64,000 bases of DNA from a bacterium (GTDB taxonomy: Bacteria; Babelota; Babeliae; Babelales; UBA12409). Where the stretch lies: positions 62,001-126,000 of the forward strand of contig JABJKG010000006.1 in the NCBI GenBank assembly GCA_018660415.1, in the 5' to 3' direction. This document shows positions 9,110 to 17,891 of the stretch, one piece after another. Within the stretch, counting starts at the first letter, position 1. Each line of letters opens with the position of its first letter. The translations under genes and the position numbers were made by a program. The notes below the pieces were generated by a model, which saw nothing but the letters and a program-made list of their open reading frames with translations, did no database searches and was not told where the DNA came from.

Positions 9110-9694
9110 CTACTTTTCGCGGTTCCATGGCTTGCTCCAATCCATACCTAGTGCTTTAAAGATACTTTCTTCGCTTTTGCCAGCTAAGTATCGATTTGTT
9201 TCGGCATTAAAGAGTCCATACTGATTGAGCTTGAAGCCTTTATATTTGGCCTTAGAGCGAAGCATTATATTATAAGGGCGACTGCCGGTTACATGAATAA
9301 GGAAAGAACCAAAGGCATGTGGATCGCTGCATTCCCAGATATTGATGGGTCGCCAGATTCCCTCATCGGATTTATAGTTAAAATAGAGTTGTTTTTCCGA
9401 TTCTGACCAGATTTCTTCAACCCCGGGGGTGTTTCTGAGCTGTTCTTCGGAGATATGGCTGGTTACCAGTAGATCAATATCACCGATGGTTTCTTTTTTG
9501 CGTCGAATGGAGCCGCCGATGATGGCTATATTTTCAATAAATTCTTGATCGGGCTTGAGGGTATAGGGGTTTTTATTTTTTAAACCCAGTTTTTTTATGA
9601 GCTCTTGAGCTGTCTGGTAGGCGACTTTGAGCGAAATTCGGTCTTTGGTCTTAGAATCTTTAATTTTTTTTCGCATAGCCTGAGATATAGCCAT
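9110..9694 (-). CDS. Minimal PolX-like nucleotidyltransferase, third catalytic Asp replaced
   Basis: This 194-residue protein has the layout of a stripped-down family X DNA polymerase (palm plus thumb, no lyase or PHP domain). G-G-S-I-R-R is at residues 60-65, followed by G-D-I-D-L-L-V with the paired metal-binding Asp72 and Asp74. The thumb-like end has T-G-S, then L-R-S-K-A and F-K-L-N-Q-Y-G-L-F (residues 154-162). This closely follows the small African swine fever virus Pol X, down to the K-L-N-Q-Y-G-L-F stretch. The strand that should carry the third Asp reads R-P-I-N-I, with Asn118 in its place. It may therefore be catalytically altered, or be a binding or pseudo-enzyme. A role in repair is known for the family and only inferred here. 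Confidence 0.75.
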   Translation of the reverse strand: MAISQAMRKKIKDSKTKDRISLKVAYQTAQELIKKLGLKNKNPYTLKPDQEFIENIAIIGGSIRRKKETIGDIDLLVTSHISEEQLRNTPGVEEIWSESEKQLYFNYKSDEGIWRPINIWECSDPHAFGSFLIHVTGSRPYNIMLRSKAKYKGFKLNQYGLFNAETNRYLAGKSEESIFKALGMDWSKPWNREK

Positions 9695-9806
9695 ATTTCA
9701 CCCAATGCTCCCAGTAGGAGCGAGTTTAAAGGTTTAGAGAGAGCCTTAATAATACCAACTATAGCAAACAAATTTTAAGAAAATATAGAAAAAGACGATT
9801 TTGGTG

Positions 9807-9835
9807 TTGAAATAGTCTAAAAAAAACCATATCCT
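9807..9835 (+). promoter_or_regulatory. Candidate promoter for the tRNA cluster
   Basis: TTGAAA at 9807-9812 and TATCCT at 9830-9835 are separated by 17 bases, about 30 bases before tRNA-Tyr. The match is fair only and is based on sigma-70-type consensus. Confidence 0.35.
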
Positions 9836-9863
9836 ATATTAAACTAAGTTTTGTTTGACATGC

Positions 9864-9948
9864 GGCGAGATTCCCGAGCGGTCAAAGGGGACGGACTGTA
9901 AATCCGTTGGCTCAGCCTTCGTAGGTTCGAATCCTACTCTCGCCACCA
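9864..9948 (+). tRNA. tRNA-Tyr (GTA)
   Basis: Type II tRNA with a long variable arm. The acceptor GGCGAGA pairs perfectly with TCTCGCC, the anticodon loop carries GTA, GGTTCGAATCC forms the T arm, and CCA is encoded. Confidence 0.96.
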
Positions 9949-9964
9949 TTATTTGCGGAATTAT

Positions 9965-10041
9965 GCGGGAATAGCTCAATTGGCTAGAGCGACAGCCTTC
10001 CAAGCTGTAGGTTGCGGGTTCGAGTCCCGTTTCCCGCTCCA
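9965..10041 (+). tRNA. tRNA-Gly (TCC)
   Basis: The acceptor GCGGGAA pairs with TTCCCGC. The anticodon stem-loop ACAGC-CTTCCAA-GCTGT carries TCC, and CCA is encoded. It is the second gene of the cluster that precedes secE. Confidence 0.96.
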
Positions 10042-10049
10042 GAGCGTAT

Positions 10050-10125
10050 GCTAGCGTAGCTCAGTTGGTAGAGCAGCTGATTTGTAATCAGCAGGTCGCT
10101 GGTTCGAATCCAGTCGCTAGCTCCA
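10050..10125 (+). tRNA. tRNA-Thr (TGT)
   Basis: The acceptor GCTAGCG pairs with CGCTAGC. The anticodon loop TTTGTAA gives TGT, and CCA is encoded. It lies 8 bases after tRNA-Gly. Confidence 0.96.
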
Positions 10126-10215
10126 GTTTTTATGAAAAACTTAAAAATTTTAGTTGTTTTTTTCCTATTTTTCTTTAATCTATTACTATTGGTATAGTTA
10201 AAAAAAATTGGGAGT

Positions 10216-10290
10216 GCCCACGTAGCTCAGAGGCAGAGCACTTCCTTGGTAAGGAAGAGGTCACCGGTTCAATTCCGGTCGCGGGCTCCA
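10216..10290 (+). tRNA. tRNA-Thr (GGT)
   Basis: The anticodon stem CTTCC/GGAAG closes loop TTGGTAA, giving GGT. The acceptor GCCCACG pairs with CGCGGGC with one A-C mismatch, and CCA is encoded. It complements the TGT isoacceptor just upstream. Confidence 0.94.
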
Positions 10291-10397
10291 GTTAAGACAA
10301 CTAGGGTTTGCAAAACTCTATGAGTCAGAGGGTAATTAAGCCAAGGTAGGTAGTAGTTGGATACAGGCTTTTTACGGTGCTCATGTGTACTATATAA

Positions 10398-10473
10398 AGG
10401 CCAGTAGCTCCAACGGTAGAGCAGCAGACTCCAAATCTGCGTGTTGGGGGTTCGAATCCCTCCTGGCCTGCCA
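10398..10473 (+). tRNA. tRNA-Trp (CCA)
   Basis: The acceptor AGGCCAG pairs with CTGGCCT. The anticodon loop CTCCAAA gives CCA, and the terminal CCA is encoded. A position immediately before secE is a common bacterial arrangement. The 107 bases between this and the previous tRNA hold no gene I can identify; tuf or rpmG, often found here, are absent. Confidence 0.96.
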
Positions 10474-10542
10474 AAAAAAAAGTGGTAATAAAGCTGTTAA
10501 ATGTTTGTGTATTTTTATCTCATTTAATTTGGGTAGTAAATA

Positions 10543-10734
10543 ATGAAAAATATTGGCCAATATCTTAAGAGCGTCCAAACAGAACTGTCCAAGGTAACTT
10601 GGCCGGCATATAATGAGTTTATAGGCTCAACAACAATCGTTCTTATTTTAATTGTATTGTTTACAATCTACTTGGGAGCTCTCGATTTTAGCTTCCAGTG
10701 GTTTGCTGAAAAGATTTTTTCTGGTCAGATATAG
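10543..10734 (+). CDS. secE: Preprotein translocase subunit SecE
   Basis: This is the small essential clamp of the SecYEG channel in the inner membrane. The 63-residue protein is of the short single-helix type. It has an amphipathic N-terminal helix with the K-V-T-W-P motif (L-S-K-V-T-W-P-A), then one transmembrane helix (about residues 27-45, I-V-L-I-L-I-V-L-F). It begins the secE-nusG-rplK gene order. Confidence 0.93.
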   Translation: MKNIGQYLKSVQTELSKVTWPAYNEFIGSTTIVLILIVLFTIYLGALDFSFQWFAEKIFSGQI

Positions 10735-10778
10735 GTTGGGTAAATTAGGGTGTTGTGTTGCTTAGGGCGAATTTATAA

Positions 10779-11297
10779 ATGAAACATTGGTACGTTGTCC
10801 AGGTTTATGCTGGATATGAAGAACAAGTTAAAGAAGATGTAAGCCGGCGAATCGTCAAAGATGGTCTGGAAGACTTGTTTGGCGATGTTTTGGTTCCGTC
10901 TGCAAAGATTAAAAGTTTTTTTGCCGGATCTGATACAAAAGACGAACGACTTTTCCCGGGGTATGTTTTGGTGCAAATGGAATTAGTGCCAGAGGCTATT
11001 CGTCTTGTGACATTATCACCACGCGTCATGCGCTTTTTAGGTGGAAAAGATCCGATGCCACTTTCTCAGAAAGAGGTTGATCGGGTTGTTGCCAATATGA
11101 AGGGTGAAGTGGTTGTTTCTTCGCAGGCACCAGAGTTTGCTGATGGTTCAGAGGTAGAGATTGCCGAAGGTCCATTTGCAGGTTTTATAGGAATGGTAGA
11201 AAAAGTTGATAAAGAGGCAGAGCGATTAACTGTCATGGTAAGTATCTTTGGTCGTCTAACACCTATTGAATTAGGCTTCGATCAAATAAAACGATAA
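10779..11297 (+). CDS. nusG: Transcription termination/antitermination factor NusG
   Basis: NusG binds RNA polymerase through its N-terminal domain, suppresses pausing, and links polymerase to Rho or to ribosomal S10 through its C-terminal KOW domain. The 172-residue protein starts W-Y-V-V-Q-V-Y-A-G-Y-E. It contains the F-P-G-Y-V-L-V core strand and ends with a KOW domain (V-E-I-A-E-G-P-F-A-G-F-I-G, about residues 125-170). It is 16 bases upstream of rplK. Confidence 0.97.
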   Translation: MKHWYVVQVYAGYEEQVKEDVSRRIVKDGLEDLFGDVLVPSAKIKSFFAGSDTKDERLFPGYVLVQMELVPEAIRLVTLSPRVMRFLGGKDPMPLSQKEVDRVVANMKGEVVVSSQAPEFADGSEVEIAEGPFAGFIGMVEKVDKEAERLTVMVSIFGRLTPIELGFDQIKR

Positions 11298-11313
11298 AGA
11301 TAGGTTTATAAAA

Positions 11314-11733
11314 ATGGCAAAAGATATTAAGGCAAAAGTTAAAATACAAGTTAAAGGTGGCGGCGCAACGCCTGCTCTCGGTTCTTCATTGGGGCAGTAC
11401 GGTTTAAGCCTCATGGATTTTTGTAAGCAATTTAATGCTCAGACTGCTGATAAAAAGGGACAAACTGTTCCGGTAATTATCACTATTTATACAGATAGAA
11501 GTTTTGAGTTTGTTGTCAAGACTCCTCCTGCAGCAGAGCTAATTAAAAAGAAAATTAATCTTTCTAAGGGATCTGGTCGTCCACACGATACCATCGTAGG
11601 TAAAATATCTTGGACTGACATTGAAGATATAGCAAAGATTAAAATGGAAGACTTGAATGCGGTAACGATTGATCAGGCTAAAAAAATTATAGCTGGATCT
11701 GCTCGCAGTATGGGCGTCGAAGTTGTTGATTAA
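11314..11733 (+). CDS. rplK: 50S ribosomal protein L11
   Basis: L11 forms the stalk base with 23S rRNA at the GTPase-associated centre. The 139-residue length is normal. The N-terminal domain has the Pro-containing linker (G-G-A-T-P-A-L-G-S-S-L-G), the middle has F-V-V-K-T-P-P-A, and the C-terminal rRNA-binding domain ends A-G-S-A-R-S-M-G. It is followed by rplA after 19 bases. Confidence 0.97.
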   Translation: MAKDIKAKVKIQVKGGGATPALGSSLGQYGLSLMDFCKQFNAQTADKKGQTVPVIITIYTDRSFEFVVKTPPAAELIKKKINLSKGSGRPHDTIVGKISWTDIEDIAKIKMEDLNAVTIDQAKKIIAGSARSMGVEVVD

Positions 11734-11752
11734 AAAATAGAGGCATAATTCT

Positions 11753-12448
11753 ATGGCAAAGCACGGAAAAAATTATCGAGGAGCGTTTGATAAAGTGGAT
11801 AAAGAAACCACTTTAACTCCTCAGCAGGGATTTGAAAAAGTTAAAGAAGCATCGTTTGCTAAATTCGATGAGTCTGTTGACGTTGATGTTAGATTAGGTA
11901 TTGATCCTGCAAAGGGTGATCAGGTTGTTCGTGGCTCTGTAGTATTGCCTCACAATTTGGGTCGTAAAGTTCGCGTTATTGTATTTGCAAAAGATAAATA
12001 CATTGACCAAGCTGTTGCAGCTGGAGCGGATGAAGTTGGATCTACTGACTTAATTGAAAAAATTACTGGTGGTTGGCTTGATTTTGATTACGCCGTATCA
12101 ACCCCAGATATGATGGGTGCTGTTGGTAAGCTTGCGAAGGTTTTAGGTCCTAAGGGGCTTTTGCCAAACAAAAAGCTTGGTACAGTAACATTTGATGTTG
12201 GTGCTATCGTGTCAGAATTGAAAAAGGGTCGCTCATTTTTCAGAAATGATAAAGCGGGTCTTGTTCATTTTGCCATTGGGAAAAAATCCTTTGAAGGTTC
12301 TCAATTGAACGAAAACTTACAAGCGTTTTTAAAATCGCTCATGGTTGCTCGTCCAAACACCGCTAAGGGTAAATATATCCAGAAGGTCTCCGTATCATCA
12401 ACGATGGGTCCTGGAGTTCGAATTGATTATGAAGATCTTATTAAATAG
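11753..12448 (+). CDS. rplA: 50S ribosomal protein L1
   Basis: L1 forms the mobile stalk at the E-site that helps release deacylated tRNA. The 231-residue length matches the family. Recognisable parts are V-R-G-S-V-V-L-P-H-N-L-G early on, the L-G-P-K-G-L-L-P-N-K-K-L-G-T loop, and the terminal S-S-T-M-G-P-G-V-R. In other bacteria L1 represses its own operon by mimicry of its rRNA site; I did not identify such an RNA element here. Confidence 0.97.
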   Translation: MAKHGKNYRGAFDKVDKETTLTPQQGFEKVKEASFAKFDESVDVDVRLGIDPAKGDQVVRGSVVLPHNLGRKVRVIVFAKDKYIDQAVAAGADEVGSTDLIEKITGGWLDFDYAVSTPDMMGAVGKLAKVLGPKGLLPNKKLGTVTFDVGAIVSELKKGRSFFRNDKAGLVHFAIGKKSFEGSQLNENLQAFLKSLMVARPNTAKGKYIQKVSVSSTMGPGVRIDYEDLIK

Positions 12449-12464
12449 TTAAAAGGTAAAACAA

Positions 12465-13094
12465 ATGAATCGTCAGCAAAAGGAACAAGTTATAGAATCA
12501 CTGAAGGGTGATTTTCAAGACAATTCAGCGTCATTTGTTGTTGGTGTTGAAGGGTTAACCGTTCATCAGCTTGAATCATTGCGTGGTGGGTTGAGAGAAA
12601 AGGGTGGTAAGCTTAAGATTGCTAAAGTTCGTTTAGCAAAACAAGCTATATCCGGTCTTGATAATCTCAAAGAGTTTGAACCTCTTTTTAAACAACAACT
12701 AGGGTTTGTCTTTACTGGTGAACAAGCGCCAGCTATAGCGAAGGTTCTTTATAAGTTTTCTAAAGAAAATGAAGCACTAGAGTTAGTAGCAGGTTATTTT
12801 GAAAACTCTGTCTTGGATAAGGACAGTGTTATTGAAATAGCGTCATTGCCATCTCGTGAAGAGTTGATTACAATGATTGCTCGCTTATTGAATGAGCCTG
12901 TAGCAAAATTTGCTCGAGCAGTTCAAGCAGTTAGTGATAAAAAAGCAGAAGAAGGTGGAGAGCCAGAACCGGCGCCAGCAGCTTCTGATGACACTAAGGC
13001 AGAAAGCGACGTAAAAGAAGAATCAAAGCCTTCTGAGGGTGAAGATAAAGCTGAAGAGAAAAAGGAAGTCAGCGAAGCAGACAAGAGTGAATAG
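12465..13094 (+). CDS. rplJ: 50S ribosomal protein L10 with acidic C-terminal tail
   Basis: L10 anchors L7/L12 dimers to the ribosome. The first 160 residues show the family pattern, including L-R-x-x-L-R-E-K-G-type rRNA-contact residues and a helical region before position 160. The last 45 or so residues are a Glu/Asp/Lys/Ser/Pro-rich extension that makes the protein 209 residues instead of about 165-175. The tail is probably disordered. It lies 16 bases after rplA and 53 bases before rplL, the normal order. Confidence 0.95.
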   Translation: MNRQQKEQVIESLKGDFQDNSASFVVGVEGLTVHQLESLRGGLREKGGKLKIAKVRLAKQAISGLDNLKEFEPLFKQQLGFVFTGEQAPAIAKVLYKFSKENEALELVAGYFENSVLDKDSVIEIASLPSREELITMIARLLNEPVAKFARAVQAVSDKKAEEGGEPEPAPAASDDTKAESDVKEESKPSEGEDKAEEKKEVSEADKSE

Positions 13095-13147
13095 TAAGCG
13101 CATTGTATAGGTTATAACGTTTTAAACAAACATACAGGAGACAGAGA

Positions 13148-13510
13148 ATGTCATCTAAAATTATTGAACAAATTTCAACAATGACAGTTAAAGAGTTGTC
13201 AGAGTTAGTTAAGGGTATTGAAGAAACTTTTGGTGTTTCAGCTGCTGCTGCTGTTGCCGCTGCTCCAGCTGGTGCAGAAGGTGCTGCAGAAGCTAAGACT
13301 GAATTCAAAGTTACTTTAGAAGATATGGGTTCTGAAAAGATCAAAGTTATTAAGGCTTTACGTCAAGTAATTCCTGGTCTTGGATTAACTGATGCTAAGA
13401 AACTTGTAGAAGGAACTCCTTCAGTATTGAATGAAAGTGCTTCAAAAGAAGATGCAGATAAGATGAAAGAAGTTGTCGAAGCTGCTGGAGCTAAGGTTAA
13501 GCTTTCATAG
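13148..13510 (+). CDS. rplL: 50S ribosomal protein L7/L12
   Basis: L7/L12 is the multicopy stalk protein that recruits translational GTPases. The 120-residue protein has the N-terminal dimerisation domain (V-K-E-L-S-E-L-V-K-G-I-E-E), an Ala/Gly-rich hinge (about residues 34-48), and the globular C-terminal domain with K-I-x-V-I-K-A-L-R and L-x-D-A-K-K-L-V-E. A strong AGGAGA ribosome-binding site lies before the ATG, as expected for a protein needed in excess. Confidence 0.97.
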   Translation: MSSKIIEQISTMTVKELSELVKGIEETFGVSAAAAVAAAPAGAEGAAEAKTEFKVTLEDMGSEKIKVIKALRQVIPGLGLTDAKKLVEGTPSVLNESASKEDADKMKEVVEAAGAKVKLS

Positions 13511-13574
13511 AATCTGTTTTTTTTAGTTTTTCATATAAGTGGTGGGTAAATAGGGTCTAATAAGGAGCGCCTTA

Positions 13575-16500
13575 ATGTCTGATATTGGCACGCAAAAACG
13601 CATTGTTCGTAAGTCATTTGCAAAATTAAAAGGTATTATGTCGGTTCCTAACTTAATTGAGGTTCAGTCAAAATCTTTTAATGATTTTGTACAACTTGAT
13701 TTCCTGCCTTCCGAGCGCTTACACATAGGGCTTGAGAAGGTATTACAGGATACATTTCCAATAGAGCATGAAGATAAGATGTCATTGGAGTATGTGAGTT
13801 ATGAATTGGGTGATTGGTCTTGTACGTGTGGGAAGTTAACTGGAAGTGAAAATCGATATAGATGGACTGCACCTTCGGGTGAAACAGGAATGTCTAGATT
13901 GACTTCTGAGCAGTTGAAAAAAGGATATAAATATATTACTTGTTCTAACTGTCTTTCTCGGGTTCGACTAGAAATGCCAATCGATGTTGCAGAGTGTCGT
14001 ACGAGTGGGCAGAGTTATTCTTTGCCATTGCGTGTTAAAATTCAATTAGTTGCATGGGATGTTGACCAAGATGGTAACAAGTCCGTGCGCGACATTAAAG
14101 AGCAAAATATTTTCTTTTCTGATGTGCCTGTTATGGCAGCACTATACGAAGAAGATGGGCGATTTATGCTTGGCGATCAAGGAACTTTCTTGATCAATGG
14201 CGTCGATCGTGTTGTCGTAAGTCAGCTACACCGTTCTCCTGGTGTAGTTTTTTCGCGTAGTAAGAAAGTAAATGATTTGCGTGGTCGCCCTTATTACTTA
14301 GCTCGTATCATTCCTATGCGTGGTTCATGGGTTGATTTTGAGTTTGATAATAATGATCTTTTATACGTACGTATTGATAAGAAGAAAAAGGTTCTTGTTA
14401 CAACATTCTTACAAGCTCTTGGTGTTCCTCGTGATGAAATCATTTCGCTTTTCTATGATTTTGAGCGAGTTGAATTTACTAAGGGTGAACTTTATAAAGC
14501 GCTTGATGATAACTTGATTGGACAACGACTTGAAAAGGGAATGCTTTCTGAGAAATTAGAAAGTGGACTTGTTGGTCGTCGTGTTACTGCAGAAATCTTA
14601 AAGAAATTAAAGGCTGCAAAGGTTACTAAGCTCAATGTTAAAGAAGGTGCTTTATTAAACCGTGTTGTATCTCAAGATGTTCTTGATCCTGAAACTGGTG
14701 AAATTCTTCTCAGTGTTGGTGAAGTATTCTCTGAAGATCATTTGCCGTTGCTTAAGCAGCATAAAGAACTTGTGTTTGAGTTTATATCTCAAAATGGTTC
14801 CGTGTTGCAGCCAACGATTGCATTGACTTTAGCCCATGATACTAACACTACAGCTGATGAAGCTCTTGAAGAGATGCATTCTAAGCTATGGCCAGGTGAT
14901 AGTTCTTCTTTGAAGGAAATTAGACAGCGTTTTGAGAATGTATTCTTCTCTCCACGTCATTATGATCTCACTAAAGTTGGTCGTATTCGAATGAATCGTA
15001 AGCTTGATTTGGATATTGCTGATGATGTAACCGCGTTAACGCGTGAAGACATTTATGCAACAATCAAATACTTGGTTAACCTGCGTGAGCGCGGAGTTGG
15101 TGAGCTTGATGATATTGATCACTTAGGTAATCGACGGGTTCGTTTGGTTGGAGAGCTTTTAAGTAACCAAATTTATATTGGTTTTGCTCGTATTGAGCGA
15201 ATTGTTCATGAACGATTTAGGTTGCAAGATATTCATAGTGCGTTGATGCCACAAGATCTCTTAAACGTGAAGCCACTTGGTGCTGTTATTAGAGAATTTT
15301 TTGGTACAGGTCAATTATCACAGTTTATGGATCAAACTAATCCATTAGCTGAGTTGGCACATAAGCGACGTTTGTCTGCTTTAGGGCCCGGTGGTGTTAT
15401 GAAAGATCGTGCTACATATGAAGTGCGTGATGTTCATACTTCTCACTATGGTAGAATTTGTCCAATTGAAACACCCGAAGGTCAGACTATTGGTTTGATT
15501 TCTTCTCTTGCAACTTATGCAATGGTAGATGATCTTGGTTTCATTGAAACTGCATATCGTCCTGTTGTTGATGGCAAGGTGAAGGATGAGGTTGTTTTCC
15601 TTGACGCTTTCCAAGAAGCTACAAAAAACATTGCACAAATTGATGCATATCAGCAAAAAACTAAGTCCTTGAAAAAGGGTAGTGTTTTAGCTCGACGTGA
15701 AGGTAACTTTGTATTCTTAGATTCAGATAAAGTTGATTACATGGATCTATCACCAAAGCAGTTAGTATCGGTTGCGGCGGCATTGATTCCATTCTTAGAG
15801 CATGATGATGCTAGTCGTGCGTTAATGGGTGCAAACATGCAACGACAAGCTGTACCTTTAGTTAAGGCGAAAGTTCCTCTTGTTGGTACTGGTATGGAGC
15901 AAGATGTAAGTAAAGCTTCTGGTGCTGTGATTCTTGCTAAGCGTGATGGTGTTGTTGAGTATGTTTCTGCAGATAAGATTATTATCCGTTCTGATGAGGA
16001 TTCATTTACAACTACTGATGACTGGGTTGCTCGTGGTGTTGATATTTATAATTTAAGAAAATTTAAGCGTTCAAGTTATAGTACTTGGATTCACCAATCG
16101 CCAATCGTTAAGAAAGGTGACCGCGTCAAGAAGGATGACATTATTTCTAATGGTGCTGGTGTTATTGATGGTGAATTAGCGCTTGGAACCAACTTAGTGG
16201 TAGCTTTCATGCCTTGGCATGGTTATAACTTTGAGGATGCTATTGTTCTTAATAAGAACTTGGTAGTTGGTGATTCATTAACTTCAGTACATATCGATGA
16301 ATATAGTGTTGAAGCGCGTGATACTAAGCTTGGACCTGAAGAAATTACCCGTGATATTCCTAACGTGAGTGAAGCTGCGTTGTCGGCTTTAGATGAAGAA
16401 GGAATCATTAAGGTTGGTGCTCGTGTTCAGCCAGGAGATATCTTGGTTGGTAAGGTTACCTTGAAGGGTGACGTTCAATATTCTCCTGAAGAGAAATTGT

Positions 16501-17891
16501 TACGAGCTATCTTTGGTGAAAAGTCTCGAGAAGTTCGAGATACTTCATTAAAGGTTCCGCCTGGGGTTGAAGGTACTATTGTGGACGTTAAAGTATTTTC
16601 ACGTTCCGGTATTAGAAAAGATAAACGATATAAAGATATCGTAACACAAGAAACAGTAAAGCTGGATAGTGCTTTTGAGAAGCATTTAGTGCTTATTGAT
16701 AGTATGATTCATAGTAAGATTGTGACATTACTGTCTGGTAAGCCTGCTGTTGCTAAAACAAAAAAATCAGTTTTAAATGCTAAGGGTGCATTTGATGCGA
16801 AAGCATTAAAAGACTTAACAGTTGTTGAGTTATTGACCTTGAAGCCTAAAGACAAAGATTTAAACGAACAAATGGCGCATCTTGTTCAATTACGTGATAC
16901 ACAGATTAGAATCTTAACTTCTCAAAAAGAAGAGCGTATCAATAAGTTGAAGAAGGGTGATCCGTTAGCATCTGGTGTTATCAAGATGGTGAAAGTATTT
17001 ATTTCATCTAAGCGTCATATCTCTGTTGGAGATAAGATTGCTGGTCGTCACGGTAACAAGGGTGTGGTTTCAATTATTGTTCCTCGTGAAGATATGCCGT
17101 ATTTATCAGATGGTACTCCGGTTGATATTGTACTCAACCCGCTTGGTGTGCCTTCTCGTATGAACGTTGGTCAGATTCTAGAAACAATTCTAGGGTTTGC
17201 TGGTCGTGAAATCGGTGAAAAACTACGAGTCATGATTGAAAAGCATGGTACAGATAAGGTGAAAAAGACTTTAGAAAACTACTTGGGTAAAGAATACATT
17301 CAAGAGTATGAAAAAGACTTTGGTAAGGATTCTCTTCCGGGATTAGCGGATAAGATTTCTAAGTCTGGAATGCACTTTGCCACTCCTGTATTTGATGGTG
17401 CTTCATTTGAGTCTGATATTAAGCCATTGCTCAATGAGTTAGGGCTTGAATCATCTGGAAGTTATAAGATTTTAGATGGTCGGACTGGTGAATACTTAGA
17501 TCAGCCTGTAACGGTTGGTAGTATTTATATCATGAAATTGAATCACATGATCGAAGATAAGCTTCACGCTCGTTCTGTTGGACCATATTCATTGGTTACA
17601 CAACAGCCTCTGGGTGGTAAAGCTCAGTTTGGTGGTCAAAGGTTTGGTGAGATGGAAGTATGGGCACTAGAAGCATATGGTGCTGCGTATACCCTCCAAG
17701 AAATGTTGACTTACAAGTCTGATGATGTCATTGGTCGTCATAGAGTATATGAGACGATTGTTCATGGTGATGGTGATGAAATACCTGATCCAGGATTACC
17801 AGAATCATTTAACGTATTAATTAAAGAGCTTCAAAGTTTGGCACTCCAAGTCGATCTATTTAAAGCTGGTAAGGAGGAAGTCGGTGAATAA
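13575..17891 (+). CDS. rpoB: RNA polymerase beta subunit with extra N-terminal Cys-rich insertion
   Basis: This is the catalytic beta subunit of RNA polymerase. At 1,438 residues it is about 100 longer than the E. coli protein. The rifampicin-binding region (S-Q-F-M-D-Q-T-N-P-L, from about residue 582, then A-H-K-R-R-L-S-A-L-G-P-G-G) keeps the Asp, His and Ser positions of the sensitive form. The C-terminal clamp segment with G-G-K-A-Q-F-G-G-Q-R-F-G-E-M-E is intact. Residues about 81-133 are an insertion between Y-E-L-G-D and the conserved V-A-E-C-R. It contains a Cys-x-Cys (83, 85) and a Cys-x-x-Cys (123, 126) pair, resembling a zinc finger. It overlaps rpoC by 8 bases. Confidence 0.98.
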   Translation: MSDIGTQKRIVRKSFAKLKGIMSVPNLIEVQSKSFNDFVQLDFLPSERLHIGLEKVLQDTFPIEHEDKMSLEYVSYELGDWSCTCGKLTGSENRYRWTAPSGETGMSRLTSEQLKKGYKYITCSNCLSRVRLEMPIDVAECRTSGQSYSLPLRVKIQLVAWDVDQDGNKSVRDIKEQNIFFSDVPVMAALYEEDGRFMLGDQGTFLINGVDRVVVSQLHRSPGVVFSRSKKVNDLRGRPYYLARIIPMRGSWVDFEFDNNDLLYVRIDKKKKVLVTTFLQALGVPRDEIISLFYDFERVEFTKGELYKALDDNLIGQRLEKGMLSEKLESGLVGRRVTAEILKKLKAAKVTKLNVKEGALLNRVVSQDVLDPETGEILLSVGEVFSEDHLPLLKQHKELVFEFISQNGSVLQPTIALTLAHDTNTTADEALEEMHSKLWPGDSSSLKEIRQRFENVFFSPRHYDLTKVGRIRMNRKLDLDIADDVTALTREDIYATIKYLVNLRERGVGELDDIDHLGNRRVRLVGELLSNQIYIGFARIERIVHERFRLQDIHSALMPQDLLNVKPLGAVIREFFGTGQLSQFMDQTNPLAELAHKRRLSALGPGGVMKDRATYEVRDVHTSHYGRICPIETPEGQTIGLISSLATYAMVDDLGFIETAYRPVVDGKVKDEVVFLDAFQEATKNIAQIDAYQQKTKSLKKGSVLARREGNFVFLDSDKVDYMDLSPKQLVSVAAALIPFLEHDDASRALMGANMQRQAVPLVKAKVPLVGTGMEQDVSKASGAVILAKRDGVVEYVSADKIIIRSDEDSFTTTDDWVARGVDIYNLRKFKRSSYSTWIHQSPIVKKGDRVKKDDIISNGAGVIDGELALGTNLVVAFMPWHGYNFEDAIVLNKNLVVGDSLTSVHIDEYSVEARDTKLGPEEITRDIPNVSEAALSALDEEGIIKVGARVQPGDILVGKVTLKGDVQYSPEEKLLRAIFGEKSREVRDTSLKVPPGVEGTIVDVKVFSRSGIRKDKRYKDIVTQETVKLDSAFEKHLVLIDSMIHSKIVTLLSGKPAVAKTKKSVLNAKGAFDAKALKDLTVVELLTLKPKDKDLNEQMAHLVQLRDTQIRILTSQKEERINKLKKGDPLASGVIKMVKVFISSKRHISVGDKIAGRHGNKGVVSIIVPREDMPYLSDGTPVDIVLNPLGVPSRMNVGQILETILGFAGREIGEKLRVMIEKHGTDKVKKTLENYLGKEYIQEYEKDFGKDSLPGLADKISKSGMHFATPVFDGASFESDIKPLLNELGLESSGSYKILDGRTGEYLDQPVTVGSIYIMKLNHMIEDKLHARSVGPYSLVTQQPLGGKAQFGGQRFGEMEVWALEAYGAAYTLQEMLTYKSDDVIGRHRVYETIVHGDGDEIPDPGLPESFNVLIKELQSLALQVDLFKAGKEEVGE

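Noticed and set aside
10291-10397. A hidden rpmG or tuf fragment between tRNA-Thr and tRNA-Trp
   Set aside because: All frames are too short, and no residues resembling L33 or EF-Tu are seen.
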